A DNA stretch of 64,000 bases from Arbacia lixula (GCA_963669155.1 CAVLGW020000011.1:145344-209343); one strand, 5' to 3'. Shown: positions 49,871 to 62,759, counted from the stretch's first letter. A program made the numbers and translations. The notes: generated by a model not told the origin, from the letters alone.

Positions 49871-52800
49871 ATGCTTGCATCACTGGACCTTCGAACCGGC
49901 GCATGCCGATAAATTGTAAAATTTCGATAAAATATTGAGTACCGTGGTGACATCCCACGCGTTTTCCGACACGACCGTGTTTTTCTAAGTAAAATGATAC
50001 AATGGCTGGACCATTTCTGCGACCGCCCAGAAATCACGGAAGTACAAACACATGTTAAAAAAAACAAAATCAGAGATGTGCAACTGTGAAATATATGTGT
50101 CCGCATTATGCCGCATCTTTTTGGAATAATGATCTTGCGAATATGTTTACTAATTTCTAAATACACAACACATCTCACATTCCATCTTTATTAACGCATA
50201 TCGATTACAAACACATGGTATTGTTTTTTGGGGGAAACACTCGTTATTGCAATGGATCGTTATTCCGAACGTTAAGCGACAAATGCTCGGATTAACGAAA
50301 TCTTTTCTTGTTTTCGGACTAACGAATATCAAGGTATAGGCAATTTACGTGTTTCGAAATGAGGAAGCTTCGGAATAACGAGCCTTCGTAATAACGAACC
50401 TTCGAAATATCGAACTGTAACCTTGTTTTCATGGTAGGGTGCCGGATTGTAGAGTAATCATGTATTTCAGTAAATGTCAATAATTACATCGTTCAGATGA
50501 GCAAAAACGTTTTGACAGTAAAAGCCTTCGTCATGTCAATAACCACGACTGTACTATTTGCTTCTTTCCTTTCATACCTCTGCCTTAAAAAAAAAGCGGG
50601 TGAGTATTTATGGGAGTTGAATAATCTAGTACGTGTGATATATTTAAACCTATTTAAATGGTCAACATACATTATTATTTACCGTCTAGTGTAATCAGGA
50701 ACAATTGTATCATTATTTGAAATGCAATGAATTAACCACATTTCCAAATGGAAAATTGATTGCATAATGAACGAATTTATTCAAATGATTTAATTGATTA
50801 ATGATATCAGTTGATAATTCTGGTTTAACAGTTTTAAAGTACAATCATTCGTTACAATCTAATTATAAACATACGTGAGCATATTGTTAACATATAACCC
50901 TGCCCAATTTAAATGACCATGACTAGACATATGTACTTTGAATCGATAAATGTAGAATAATATATGTACTTGTAGAGGTAGTGTTGGAAATGCCGATAGA
51001 TTATTTTCATATTTTATCTGTTCTTGCTCTTCTTAAATTATAGTTATCACGCAGTTTCGCTGCATTCTATACCAAATGATAATAATAGCGTTAAATTGTT
51101 TAGCCTAGATGTTATCTCAGATTGACATAATTATATTTATATGATCCTAATCTGTTACAAAGAATTGAAGTACTGCATATTAAGCATTTTGAATTACTTT
51201 AGCACGTGCTCAAATTTGCATGTGCAGGTGTGATGCGTCGCACAATTACGTGTCAATGTAATTTATTACACATGATTTAGGAAGTGCTGAAATATATATT
51301 CTGATTGTAGATTGATGTGTTTTGTATATTTAATAATTTCGATTCTATTTAGACCTAAAACTCTTGTTTCGTGTTCGACTATGACTAATATTTCTTTGAA
51401 AGGTCTTCTTTCAATTGTTGGTCATTTTCCTTTGTTTCACCTGAAAAAGGGGGATTCCAAAGTTTGAAGCAGAACAATAGGCTCCTAACGTTTGAGATGT
51501 ATTGATTGTAGATGTTGTGTTGTTTGTTGTGTGCATATTCATCATCGGAATAACGAGCCTTCGGAATAACGAACCTTCGAAATATCGAACTGTAACTTTG
51601 TTTTCATGGTAGGGTGCCGGTCTGTAGAGCAATCATGTATTTCAGTAAATGTCAATAATTACATCGTTCAGATGAGCAAAAACGTTTTGAAAGTAAAGCC
51701 TTCGTCATGTCAATAACCACGACTAAACTATTTGCTTGTTTCCTTTCATACCTCTGCCTCAAAAAAAAAAATCAGCGAGAAGCTGAGCAGGTGAGTATTT
51801 TTGTCTGCTGTATGATCTAGTACGTGTGATATATTTATACCTATTGAAATGGTCAACATACATTATTCTTTACCGTTTAGTGTAATCGTGAACAATTATA
51901 TTAGTATTTGAAATGCAATGAATTAACCACATTTCCAAATGGAAAATTGATTGCATAATGAACGAATTCAGTCAAATGATTTAATCGATTAATGATATCA
52001 GTTAATAATTCTGGTTTAACTGACTTAAAGTACAATCATTCGTTACAATCTAATTATAAACATACCTGAGCATGTTGTTAACATATAACCCTGCTCAATT
52101 TAAATGACCATGACTAGACATATGTGCTATGAATCGATAAATGTAGAATAATATATGTACTTGTACAGGAGGTCTTGTAAATGCCGATTGATTTTTCTTC
52201 ATTTAATTTCTGTTGTTGCTTTTAAGTTATAGCTATCAGGCAGTTTCGCTGCATTCCATACCAAATTAAAATAATAGCGTTAAATTGTTTAGCCTAGATG
52301 TTATTTTAGATTGGCATATATTTATGTGATCCTAATTTGTGAGAAAGTATTGAAGTACAACATGTTAGGCATTTTGAATTCCTTGAGCACGTGCTTAAAT
52401 TTGCATGTGCAGGTGTGATGCGTCGCACAATTACGTGTCAATGTAATTTGTTACACATGATTTAGGAAGTGCTGAAATAATTTTTTTTATATATATTGAT
52501 GATAGATTGATGTGTTTTGTATATTTAACTTTTTCGATTCGATTTAGACCTAAAACTCTTGTTTCTTGTCGGATTATGTCTAATATCTCTATGAAAAGTC
52601 TTCTTTCAATTGTTGATTATTTTCATTTGATTTACCTAAAAAAGCGGAATTCCGAAGTTTGAGGCAGAACAAAAGGCTCCTAACGTTTGAAATATATTGA
52701 TTGTACATGTTGTGTCGTCTGCTGTGCGCATATTCATTACCCTATCACATAAGATGCGTGAGCCCTAGACCGGTCCGCCTGTTTTCTTTTGGATATATTC

Positions 52801-52946
52801 GTACCAAGGTAACCAGGTAAAAAAAAGACATTTCAGTCTCAAGCTAGCACAATAATACACTGTAAATAACATTTATTTGAAATTTAAGATTAGGGCGAAA
52901 CTGTCAAAGAAATTGTGATTTAAACATAGCTCGGAAAACGCCATAT
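49871..52946 (+). repeat. Higher-order unit of ~3.07 kb, copy 1 (monomer 20 plus deletion-derived partner)
   Basis: A B-type monomer grows increasingly diverged after about 50580, where the AGCGAGAAGCTG stem is lost. It ends at the junction GTGCATATTCATCATCGGAATAACGAGCC (about 51531-51558). That junction deletes everything between the ATTCATTACCC region and the MITE right half. A cleaner partial monomer then runs to 52946. Confidence 0.9.
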
Positions 52947-55900
52947 ATGCTTGCATCACTGGACCTTCGAACCGGCGCATGCCGATAAATTGTAAAATTT
53001 CGATAAAATATTGAGTACCGTGGTGACATCCCACGCGTTTTCCGACACGACCGTGTTTTTCTAAGTAAAATGATACAATGGCTGGACCATTTCTGCGACC
53101 GCCCAGAAATCACGGAAGTACAAACACATGTTAAAAAAAACCAAAATCAGAGATGTGCAACTGTGAAATATATGTGTCCGCATTATGCCGCATCTTTTTG
53201 GAATAACAATCTTGCGAATATGTTTACTAATTTCTAAATACACAACACATCTCACATCCCATCTTTATTAACGCATATCGATTACAAACACATGGTATTG
53301 TTTTTTGGGGAAACACTCGTTATTGCAAAGGATCGTTATTCCGAACGTTAAGCGACAAATGCTCGGATTAACGAAATCTTTTCTTGTTTTCGGACTAACG
53401 AATATCAAGGTATAGGCAATTTACGTGTTTCGGAATGAGGAAGCTTCGGAATAACAAGCCTTCGGAATAACGAACCTTCGGAATTTCGAACTGCAACCTT
53501 GTTTTCATGGTAGGGTGCCGGTTTGTAGAGCAATCATGTATTTCAGTAAATGTCAATAATTACATCGTTCAGATGAGCAAAAACGTTTTGAAAGTAAAGC
53601 CTTCATCATGTCAATAACCACGACTAAACTATTTGCTTGTTTCCTTTCATACCTCTGCCTCAAAAAAAAAAAATCAGCGAGAAGCTGAGCGGGTGAGTAT
53701 TTTTGTCTGCTGTATGATCTAGTACGTGTGATATATTTATACCTATTGAAATGGTCAACATACATTATTCTTTACCGTTTAGTGTAATCGTGAACAATTA
53801 TATTAGTATTTGAAATGCAATGAATTAACCACATTTCCAAATGGAAAATTGATTGCATAATGAACGAATTCAGTCAAATGATTTAATCGATTAATGATAT
53901 CAGTTAATAATTCTGGTTTAACTGACTTAAAGTACAATCATTCGTTACAATCTAATCATAAACATACCTGAGCATGTTGTTAACATATAACCCTGCTCAA
54001 TTTAAATGACCATGACTAGACATATGTACTATGAATCGATAAATGTAGAATAATATATGTACTTGTACAGGAGGTCTTGTAAATGCCGATTGATTTTTCT
54101 TCATTTAATTTCTGTTGTTGCTTTTAAGTTATAGCTATCACGCAGTTTCGCTGCATTCTATACCAAATTAAAATAATAGCGTTAAATTGTTTAGCCTAGA
54201 TGTTATTTCAGATTGACATATATTGATGTGATCCTAATCTGTTACAAAGTATTAAAGTACAACATATTAAGCATTTTGAATTCCTTTAGCACGTGTTCAA
54301 ATTTGCATGTGCAGGTGTTATGGGTCGCACAATTACGTGTCAACGTAATTTATTACACATGATTTAGGAAGTGCTGAAATATATATTCTGATGGTAGATT
54401 GATTTTTTTTTTGTATATTTAACAATTTCGATTCTATTTAGACCTTAAAGTCTTGTTTCGTGTTCGATTATGACTAATATTTCTTTGAAAAGTCTTCTTT
54501 CATTTGTTGATGATTTTCATGTGTTTAACGTGAAAAAGGGGGATTCCAAAGTTTGAAGCTGAACAATAGGCTCCTAACGTTTGAAATATATTGATTGTAG
54601 ATGTTGTGTTGTTTGTTGTGTGCATATTCATCATCGGAATAACGAGCCTTCGGAATAACGAACCTTCGAAATATCGAACTGTAACCTTGTTTTCATGGTA
54701 GGGTGCCGGTCTGAAGAGCAATCATGTATTTCAGTAAATGTCAATAATTAAATCGTTCAGATGAGCAAAAACGTTTTGAAATTAAAGCCTTCGTCATGTC
54801 AATAACCACGACTAAACTATTTGCTTCTTTCCTTTCATACCTCTGCTTAAAAAAAAAGTGGGTGAGTATTTATGGGAGTTGAATGATCAAGTACGTGTGA
54901 TATATTCAAATCTATTTAAATGGTCAGCATACATCATTCTTTACCGTCTAGTGTAATCAGGAACAATGATATCATTATTTGAAATGCAATGAATTAACCA
55001 CATTTCCAAATGGAAAATTGATTGCATAATGAACGAGTTAATTCACATTATTTAATCGATTAATGATATCAGTTAATAATTCTGGTTTAACTGACTTAAA
55101 GTACAATCATTCGTTACAATCTAATTATAAACATACGTGAGCATATTGTTAAGATATAACCCTACTCAATCAAAATGACCATGACCACACTATATACTTT
55201 GAATCGATAAACGTAGAATAATATATGTACTTGTACATGTCGTCTTGGAAATGCCGATAGATTGTTTTCATATTTTATCTGTTCTTGCTCTTAAATTATA
55301 GTTATCACGCAGTTTCGCTGCATTCTATATCAAATGATGATAATAGCGTTAAATTGTTTAGCCTAGATGTCATTTCAGATTTGCATATATTTATGTGATC
55401 CTAATCTGTTATAAGGTATCGAAGTACAACATATTAAGCATTTTTAATTCCTTTAGCACGTGTTCAAATTTGCATGTGCAGGTGTGATACGTCGCACAAT
55501 TACGTGTCAATGTAATTTGTTACACATGATTTAGGAAGTGCTGAAATATATATTCTGATGGTAGATTGATGTGTTTTGTATATTTAACCATTTCGATTCT
55601 ATTTAGACCTAAAAGTCTTGTTTCGTGTTCGATTATGACTAATATTTCTTTGAAAAGTCTTCTTACAATTGTTGATTTTTTTCATTTGTTTTACCTAAAG
55701 AAGCGGGATTCCAAAGTTTGAAGCAGAACAATGGGCTCCTAACGTTTGAAATATATTGATTGTAGATGTTGTGTTGTTTGTTGTGTGATATCATCACCCT
55801 ATTACATAAGATGCGTGAGCCCTAGACCGGCCCGCTTGTTTTCTTTTGGATATATTCGTACCAAGGTGACCAGGTAAAAAGACATTTCAGTATCAAGTTA

Positions 55901-56000
55901 GCACAATAATATACTGTAAATAACTGTTATTTGAAATTCAAGATTAGCGCGAAACTGTCAAAGAAATTGTGATTGAAACAAAGCTCGGAAAACGCCACAT
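52947..56000 (+). repeat. Higher-order unit of ~3.07 kb, copy 2
   Basis: Starts 3076 bp after copy 1 and contains the identical deletion junction (54620-54647). One deletion event was therefore duplicated with its neighbour. The partner half (54648-56000) is strongly diverged. Confidence 0.9.
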
Positions 56001-57771
56001 ATGCTCACATCACTGGACCTTGGAACCGGCCCCTGCCGATAATTTGCAAAATTTCGAGAATATATTGAGTACCGTGTTGACATCCCACAAGCTTCCGACA
56101 CGACAGTGTTTTTCTAAGTAAAATTATATAATGGCTGGACCATTTCTGCGATCGCCCAGTGATCACGGAAGTACAAACACATGTTTAAAAAAACAGAGAT
56201 GTGGAACTGTGAAATATATATGTCCGCATTATGCCGCATCTTTTTTGGAAAAAGAATCTTGCGAATATGTTAACTAATTTGTAAATACACAACACATCTC
56301 ACATCCAATCTTTATTAACGCATACCGAGCAGAAACACATGGTATTGTTTTTTTTAAAAGCACTGGTTATTCTAAAGTTTCGGTATTCCAAACACTACAC
56401 GAAAAATGCTCGGACTAATGAGCATCAAGGTATAGGCAATTTACGTGTTCCGGAATGAGGAAGCTTCGGAATAACGACCCTTCGGAATAACGAACCTTCG
56501 AAATATCGACCTGTAACCTTGTTTCCATGGTAGGGTGCCGGTCTGAAGAGCAATCATGTATTTCAGTAAATGTCAATAATTAAATCGTTCAGATGAGCAA
56601 AAACGTTTTGAAATTAAAGCCTTCGTCATGTCAATAACCACGACTTAACTATTTGCTTCTTTCCTCATACCTCTGCCTCAAAAAAAAAGTGGGTGAGTAT
56701 TTATGGGAGTTGAATAATCTAGTACGTGTGATATATTTAAATCTATTTAAATGGTCAACATACATTATTCTTTACCGTCTAGTGTAATCAGGAACAATGA
56801 TATCATTAAATGTTCTTTGAATAATGATATCATTATTTGAAATGCAGTGAATTAACCATATTTCCAAATGGAAAATTGATTGCATAATGAACGAATTAAT
56901 TCAAATTATTTAATCGATTAATGATATCAGTTAATAATTCTGGTTTAACTGACTTAAAGTACAATCATTCGTTACAATCTAATTATAAACATACGTGAGC
57001 ATGTTGTTAACATATAACCCTGCTCAATTTAAATGACCGTGACTACACATATGTACTTTGAATCGACATTAATGTAGAATAATATACTACGTGTGCAGGT
57101 AGTCTTGGAAATGCCGATAGATTGTTTTCATATATTATCTGTTCTTGCTCTTAAATTATAGATATCACGCAGTTTTGCTGCATTCTATTTTTAATTGATA
57201 ATAATAGCGTTAAATTGTTTACCTTAGATGTTATTTCACATTGACATATATTTATGTGATCCTAATCTGTTACAAAGTATTGAAGTACAACATATTAAGC
57301 ATTTTGAATTCCTTTAGCACGTGTTTAAATTTGCATGTGCAGGTGTGGTGTGTCGCACAATTACGTGTCAATGTAATTTGTTACACATGATTTAGGAAGT
57401 GCTGAAATATATATTCTAATGGTAGATTGATGTGTTTTGTACATATAACTTTTTCGATTCTATTTAGACCTAAAAGTCTTGTTTCGTGTTCGATTATGAC
57501 TAATATTTCTTTGAAAAATCTTCTTTCAATTGTTGATCATTTTCATTTGTTTAACCTGAAAAAGGGGGATTCCAAAGTTTGAAGCAGAACAATAGGCTCC
57601 TTACGTTTGAAATATATTGATTGTAGACGCTGTGTTGTTTCTTGTGTGCATATTCATCACCCTATTACATAAGATAGCCCTAGACCGGCCCGCTTGTTTT
57701 CATTTGGATATATTCGTGCGAATGTGACCAGGTAAAAAAAGACATTTCAGTCCCAAGTTAGCACAATAATA
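56001..57771 (+). repeat. Satellite monomer 22 (right-edge, most diverged)
   Basis: Retains the anchor as ATGCTCACATCACTGGACC, but many substitutions and indels are present, including a small local duplication around ATGATATCATTA (56797-56837). It ends at GCACAATAATACACT, where the fold-back element begins. Confidence 0.9.
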
Positions 57772-59591
57772 CACTTTGTCGTTGACCTCTGGTGACCTTT
57801 TGGTGACCTTAAAAGGTCATTGACGTAAAAATCATGTTTTTTTTCAATTTATCACGAGATAACTTCATTAAAACTGTATGTTTCTTTAGTAAATGTTATC
57901 GTTATGACGTAAGCTTCGATTCAAGCTATAGAAGCACTTTGTACTTCACCGCTGGTGATCTGTGGTGACTTTGGAAGGTAATTGAAGTCAAAATCATGTT
58001 CTTTCTAGTTAAGCACCTGCTAACTTCATTAAAATTTTATATTTCTTCTATAAATGTCTATTGAGATTTTATGAAGATGTTTTGATACCTGTATACCTCC
58101 AAGTAAGGAAAATGCTTTAACTTCTTCGACCTTGAAAAGATTATCCTTAAATTGCATTTTTTTTTTTTTACATTTTGACGCATTGAACTTCATGACATGA
58201 ATGTGTTTCATGTGAAAATGTGTATTTTTTTATCTTAGCAATTCTAAGGTAGCCCAAATGCATATGTCTTCATTCCGAGGAATTAAATATCCCTAATCTC
58301 TGCCGACCCTGAGAGATTATTGACCTCAAAAGTCCCATTTCACACCTTTGCGATGTGAACCTTTACATAAAACTAGAGTTTTTTGGTACTATATGCACTT
58401 CGTATCAGAAAGCTCACTTTCCTAACAAGTAAATTGCTTTAGGGAATATCTTTTAATTGATTGATATCATATGGTGACTTTGAGAGATCATTGATTGCCC
58501 AAAGTAATTAATTTTCCCTCGCAAATGCTGATGTGATGTGATGTGCCTTTTCCAGAAAACAGGCGCTTTCCTTTTAAATTCAACATTGATTTCAAGCAAT
58601 ATGTTTCAGTGGTACACTGTATACAAAATGCATTTAATATTTGATGACCTTGTAAGGTAATTCACTTGAAATAAACACTATTATATCTTACAATTGGTAT
58701 ATTATCTTCATTCAAATGTATATGGAATCAACTTCTACTTTCTTTCCATATATGTAACCCTGTAATGTACTGTAACTTAACCTTGAACATTATTTCTAAA
58801 CGTACCCTTCCACCCGATTAAACATATCAAATTAGAAAAAAGTTGGATAAACTGAGAGCTATGAATACAGATTTTGATAGTGCTTTTCAACTTCAAATAG
58901 GTCACGGCAAGGATATAACGTGCCCTTGTTGGTGCTTCAAGGAGAGAAAATACATATGATTTTAATTCAATCATGCAATTATTAGGATTTGTATCATATT
59001 CAGTGTGCATATCATTCTAATACCTGCTTGGTAAGTAATTATAACTTCAATGACCATGTGACTATCCATTGACAAATCATTCACAAAGGGAGGGTTAGGG
59101 TTAATATATTTTGCCACACACAACTTTCTGTTTTAAAGTGCACATGTTACTAAAGGAGCTTTGGTTTTATGTAAAGGTTCACATGGCACATGTGTGAAAT
59201 GGGGCTTTGAGGTCAATAGTCTCTCAAGATCGGCAAAGATAAGGCATATTCAATTCCTCGGAATGAACAGAAATGCATTTGGGGTACCTTAAAATTGGTA
59301 AGTGAAGAAAAATACACATTTACACATGAAACATGCATATTGTCAAGTTCAATGGGTGAAAATGCAAAAACATACATTTTGAGGAAAATCGTCTCAAGGT
59401 CATAGAAATTGAAACATTTCCATTTCTTGGAGCTATACGGGTATCAAAATATCTTCCTAACAAAATAAAGAGACATTTACCAAAAGAACACAATTTGAAT
59501 GAACTTAGCTGGTGCTAAATTGGAAAAACATGATTTTGACGTCAATGACCTTTCAAGGTCACCGGGGTCACCAGAGGTCAAGTACAAAGTG
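57772..59591. mobile_element. Fold-back element (1.82 kb) with long imperfect inverted arms
   Basis: The left end CACTTTGTCGTTGACCTCTGGTGACC matches the inverted right end CACTTTGTACTTGACCTCTGGTGACC (the right end is at 59591). The arms are about 450-600 bp: for example CATTTCACACCTTTGCGATGTGAACCTTTACATAAAAC (58334-58371) answers GTTTTATGTAAAGGTTCACATGG (59163 on). The left arm contains two 163-bp subrepeats (57772 and 57935). TGACCT/AGGTCA words are dense at the termini. There is no transposase. No clear target duplication: one flank is satellite, the other LINE. Confidence 0.8.
58440..59100. other. Loop region of the fold-back element
   Basis: Central AT-rich sequence between the paired arms, with no gene seen. 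Confidence 0.6.
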
Positions 59592-60790
59592 GTTTCATAG
59601 CCTTCTATCCAACGTATACAAACTTTTCACAAAGATTCTGACAAACATATTGAAGAGAATACTAGATGAAAACCAACCAAGGGAACAGAGAGGGTTAAGG
59701 AGAAATTTCTCAACAAAAGATCACATCCACACCCTTAATCAACTGAAATAAAAAATGTCAGGACTATATATAGCATTGGTAGCATTTGTAGATTATGAGA
59801 TAGCCTTCGACTCTGTTGAAACCAGGGCAGTTCTGGAGGCACTAAAGCAGCAAGGCATCAATCCCAACTACTTGAAAGTAATCGAAGACATCCACACTGG
59901 CAGTTCAACAACTGTTAAATTGCACAAAGAAAGTAACAGAATACCAATAAGGAAAGGAGTGAGACAGGGAGATGCCATATCTCCACAGCTCTTTACAACA
60001 TGCTTAGAACACATCTTGAAAGACATCAACTAGGCAGATAAAGGTATCAATGTGAATGGGGAGAAACTCGATCACCTCCGTTTTGCAGATGATACCGCCA
60101 TCATAGCTAACAACTTCAGTTAAATGGAAAGTATGTTACAAAAGTTAGACGTAGCAAGTAGGAGAAGAAGACTAAAAATGAATATGAAGAAGACCAAAGT
60201 AATGGCAGATTCATCGGTTCAGCACAAACCAGTCACAATTAATGGAACACAGTTGGAACATGTACTTGAATACATCTACCTGGGTCAACGATTCACACTT
60301 ACTGTAGGAAATCAAGATGATGAAATAACGAGGAGGATCAAAGAAGGCTGGCAAACATTTGGGAGATATAGCAACTTAAGGAAAAGTTAATGTGCCTCTG
60401 TGTTTGAAAAAAAAGTATATGACCAGTACATTCTCCCATCAACGACATATGCATCAAAAAATTGTCTTTATTAATTAAAATGGAGAGAAAATTAGCAGCC
60501 GCACAACATCACATGGAACGAAGTATGTTGAACATAACTTACAGAGATCGCAAAACGAATAAATTGATAAGGGAGCAGACTAAGGTCAGGAACATAATGA
60601 AAGTAAATGCAAATTGGCTGGCCATATCTCCAGAAGGAGAGATGGAAGATGGAGTACGAAAATTACAGAATGGACATCTCTTGACGGAAAAAAGAAACAG
60701 AGGCAGACAAAGAAAGAGATAGAGAGAAGAGATAAGGCATGATACCATGAGACCATGCTGAGGCCTTCATCCAGCAGTGGATCGGCAATG
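59592..60790 (+). pseudogene. Broken LINE reverse transcriptase (RTE-like clade)
   Basis: A 5'-truncated polymerase domain that would copy element RNA into DNA at a nicked target. Visible in order: LLSNVYKLFTK and LDENQPREQ (fingers, 59601-59700), FVDYE.AFDSV with catalytic Asp at 59791, GVRQGDAISPQLF (about 59957-59998), RFADD (FADD at 60082-60093), the KMNMKKTKVM segment, the YLG strand near 60280, and C-terminal RDRKTNKLIREQTKV and NRGRQRKR; a last FIQQW lies near 60760. In-frame stops at 59749, 60031, 60121 and 60388 and a frameshift near 60455 show it is dead. The layout resembles RTE-type endonuclease/RT proteins; clade assignment is from memory. Confidence 0.85.
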
Positions 60791-61320
60791 TCTGAAGAAG
60801 AATGATAAAAGTACACAACTAATATTTATCATACTCACGTTATCTCTATTGTTATCTAATCATTAAAGTGTACATGCAATCCTCATGCTTAATTGTGTTT
60901 TTGTTTGTTTGTTTTCATCTCCTATTTGTATATCGTATGTAACATGTCTAATTAAGAGCCTTTCCGATTGATTATGGTATCGAAACAGTTTGCTTACTAA
61001 TTAAGAAACTATTGTATGAATAATATACATGTCATCAGAATGATTGAATAAGACATTCAAAGTTACAAAAATATCCAAGACAATTTTTCAGGGTTAATTT
61101 ATGAGTTGTCATAAATAAAACATGACAATATGAATTGCTAGTGTTCAAGCATGAAAGTATAACTGTTCATAATGCAGTGAAGGTAAACATCTTTATTTTA
61201 TCTAACTTTAAATGTTTGAAAATGTAATATCTATTTTCCTTGGGGAAAAGTGTCATACATTTTGCGTAAGTTATACATATAGCCATGAAATCAGATGCAG
61301 TTTATGTGCTTGTGGCATTC
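60791..61320. other. Low-copy AT-rich DNA
   Basis: No gene or repeat family recognised. Confidence 0.55.
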
Positions 61321-61321
61321 C

Positions 61322-61381
61322 TCATTGGTGAAATCAACATTGCGCAATTCCTCCTTGGAAAATCAACATTGCGTACTGCCT
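61322..61381 (+). repeat. Two ~29-bp direct repeats
   Basis: TTCCTCATTGGTGAAATCAACATTGCG is followed by TTCCTCCTTGGAAAATCAACATTGCG. The core ATCAACATTGCG appears once more near 61684. Confidence 0.7.
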
Positions 61382-61419
61382 CAAAGATTATGTAATTTGG
61401 AAGAGCTGTCTGGGTCAGG

Positions 61420-61830
61420 TGTTATTTACATAAAAGAATATTACACCTAGCCCGGGCTAATTAACCTGCCGTTAAGAGTTTGTTCTGGCCTTGGCTTGAT
61501 TACATACCTGTGGATTTATACGAGGATTTTTCTCTGCGTGGATAATTACCTGCCTGTTTAATAGTGCTTATGAGATCTTGCCTGTGAAAGCCTTACACTC
61601 TGTAGAGTAGCATTTGACCATCTTGGATCACCTATCTGGGCTTGACTATCTGGAATACCTGCTCTTCAGCGTACAACATAGAGATCAACATTGCGATAAT
61701 AACTTGGGAATACTGGATCGGATTTTCAACTGGACCATCAACGGGAGCGTGGATTCTTTCGACTACAGTATCCTCCAGCATTGTGTGCTAAAATGTAAAT
61801 GGACGTCGAGTAAGTGATAAAACAATTGTA
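61420..61830 (+). other. Compositionally distinct segment with an open frame and donor-like site
   Basis: This stretch is less AT-rich than its flanks. It contains a frame from 61614 to 61817 (67 codons) with mixed composition and ends near CGA|GTAAGT (61807-61815), a good 5' splice-site match. It could be a first exon, a retroelement leader or neither. No homology is recognised. Confidence 0.2.
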
Positions 61831-61944
61831 CAAGCTTGACTGAATGTTATGCTTTTAAAGTGGAAATACCCCATGTAATAAAAACAAATACATTAAATAT
61901 TGGTATCATTTTCTTTCATCATTTCTGTTGTGAATTGATTGTAA

Positions 61945-62100
61945 CAACACCCACAAAATAAATAACGCTCACAAATGTGATTACACTTTAACACAAATGT
62001 AATAATTTCTCCCACAAATGTAATAACGCACTTTTCCCTCAAATGTTATAATTTTTATCCAACCGCAAAATGTAATAATGACTTAACCCACAAATGTAAA
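61945..62100 (+). repeat. ACAAATGTAATAA short-repeat cluster (left)
   Basis: The motif CCCACAAATGTAATAA and variants recur about every 20-35 bp. The same motif in the opposite orientation lies at 63930-64000, suggesting two arms of an element that crosses the window edge. Confidence 0.65.
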
Positions 62101-62149
62101 CAAAAAATCAGAAATATTTTGTCGAATTTCTTCAAATCTGAAACCCTGT

Positions 62150-62545
62150 ACTAAAGCATGGGTATAGCGCGCAGTCTTTATTCAATCCCCAATCATAGGC
62201 CCAATCATCTTCTTCCTGTGGCATAACGCGAGAATAGAGCCTAGGTTTTTTTTTTCCAGACCCGATTATTTTAAGAATAAAAGCGTAGTCTTTTCTCCGA
62301 CGCAATTATTTCATTTTTTAATCTTCAAAACCAAGGCCCGATCATGTTATTCCTGAGGAATAACAAAAGAAAAGAGCTAAGTATTTCCTGCAGACCCGGT
62401 TATTTCAAGAATTAAAAACAAACAAATGAAAAAAAAACTTGAAATCTAATATTCCACCATATTCCAAACTAAGACCCTGTAAAAGAGCACAGGTTTAGAG
62501 CGTAGTATTTCCTCCAGACCTGTTTAATTAAAAAAATAAGAAATA
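62150..62545 (+). repeat. Degenerate tandem repeat (TAGTNTTTCCTCCAGACCCG type)
   Basis: About four or five diverged copies of a pattern resembling GAGCGTAGTATTTCCTCCAGACCCGGTTATTTCAAGAATAAAA, around 62160, 62235, 62287, 62375 and 62495. Spacing is irregular. Confidence 0.5.
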
Positions 62546-62589
62546 ATCAGCAAATCTAAAGACCCTCCCAGTAAACACGAAATGTTTTT

Positions 62590-62755
62590 TTTTTCAGAAC
62601 GTGCTTCGAACGTTTTTCAGGTCATGTACGTCTTTGTCCTAAATAAACGTTATTAAAACGATTGTAAAACGTTAATGTTTGGACTTTATTTTCACAAACT
62701 CTTTTGGACGTTACAAACTTAAACGTTTACAGAACGTTTTATATACGTCCAGTTT
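62590..62755. repeat. AACGTT-rich cluster (left)
   Basis: Many ACGTT/AACGT words (GAACGTTTTT, AAACGTTATT, AAACGTTAATG, TTAAACGTTTACAGAACGTTTT). The core AACGTT is self-complementary, so the orientation of the cluster is ambiguous. Confidence 0.55.
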
Positions 62756-62759
62756 AATA

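Larger units (their letters stand above)
3411..57771 (+). repeat. Tandem satellite array of ~1.89-kb monomers with higher-order structure
   Basis: The anchor word ATGCTCGCAT/ATGCTTGCAT followed by CACTGGACCTTCGAACCGG recurs at 3411, 6432, 8322, 10212, 13230, 15119, 17007, 21548, 23436, 26456, 28345, 30240, 32132, 34010, 35884, 37763, 39653, 41529, 47981, 49871, 52947 and 56001. Uninterrupted spacing is 1874-1895 bp; longer spacings are explained by nested insertions or deletion-bearing composites. All monomers are in one orientation. Each contains an old MITE, an A-tract followed by a small stem (TCAGCGAGAAGCTGA), and a conserved E-box/octamer block. The array could be centromeric or heterochromatic; that is inference only. 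Confidence 0.97.

Noticed and set aside
3411-57771. rDNA intergenic spacer or histone cluster
   Set aside because: No rRNA-like or histone-like sequence is present in any monomer.
59512-60722. Active LINE open reading frame
   Set aside because: Four in-frame stops, a frameshift and a 5' truncation are visible.
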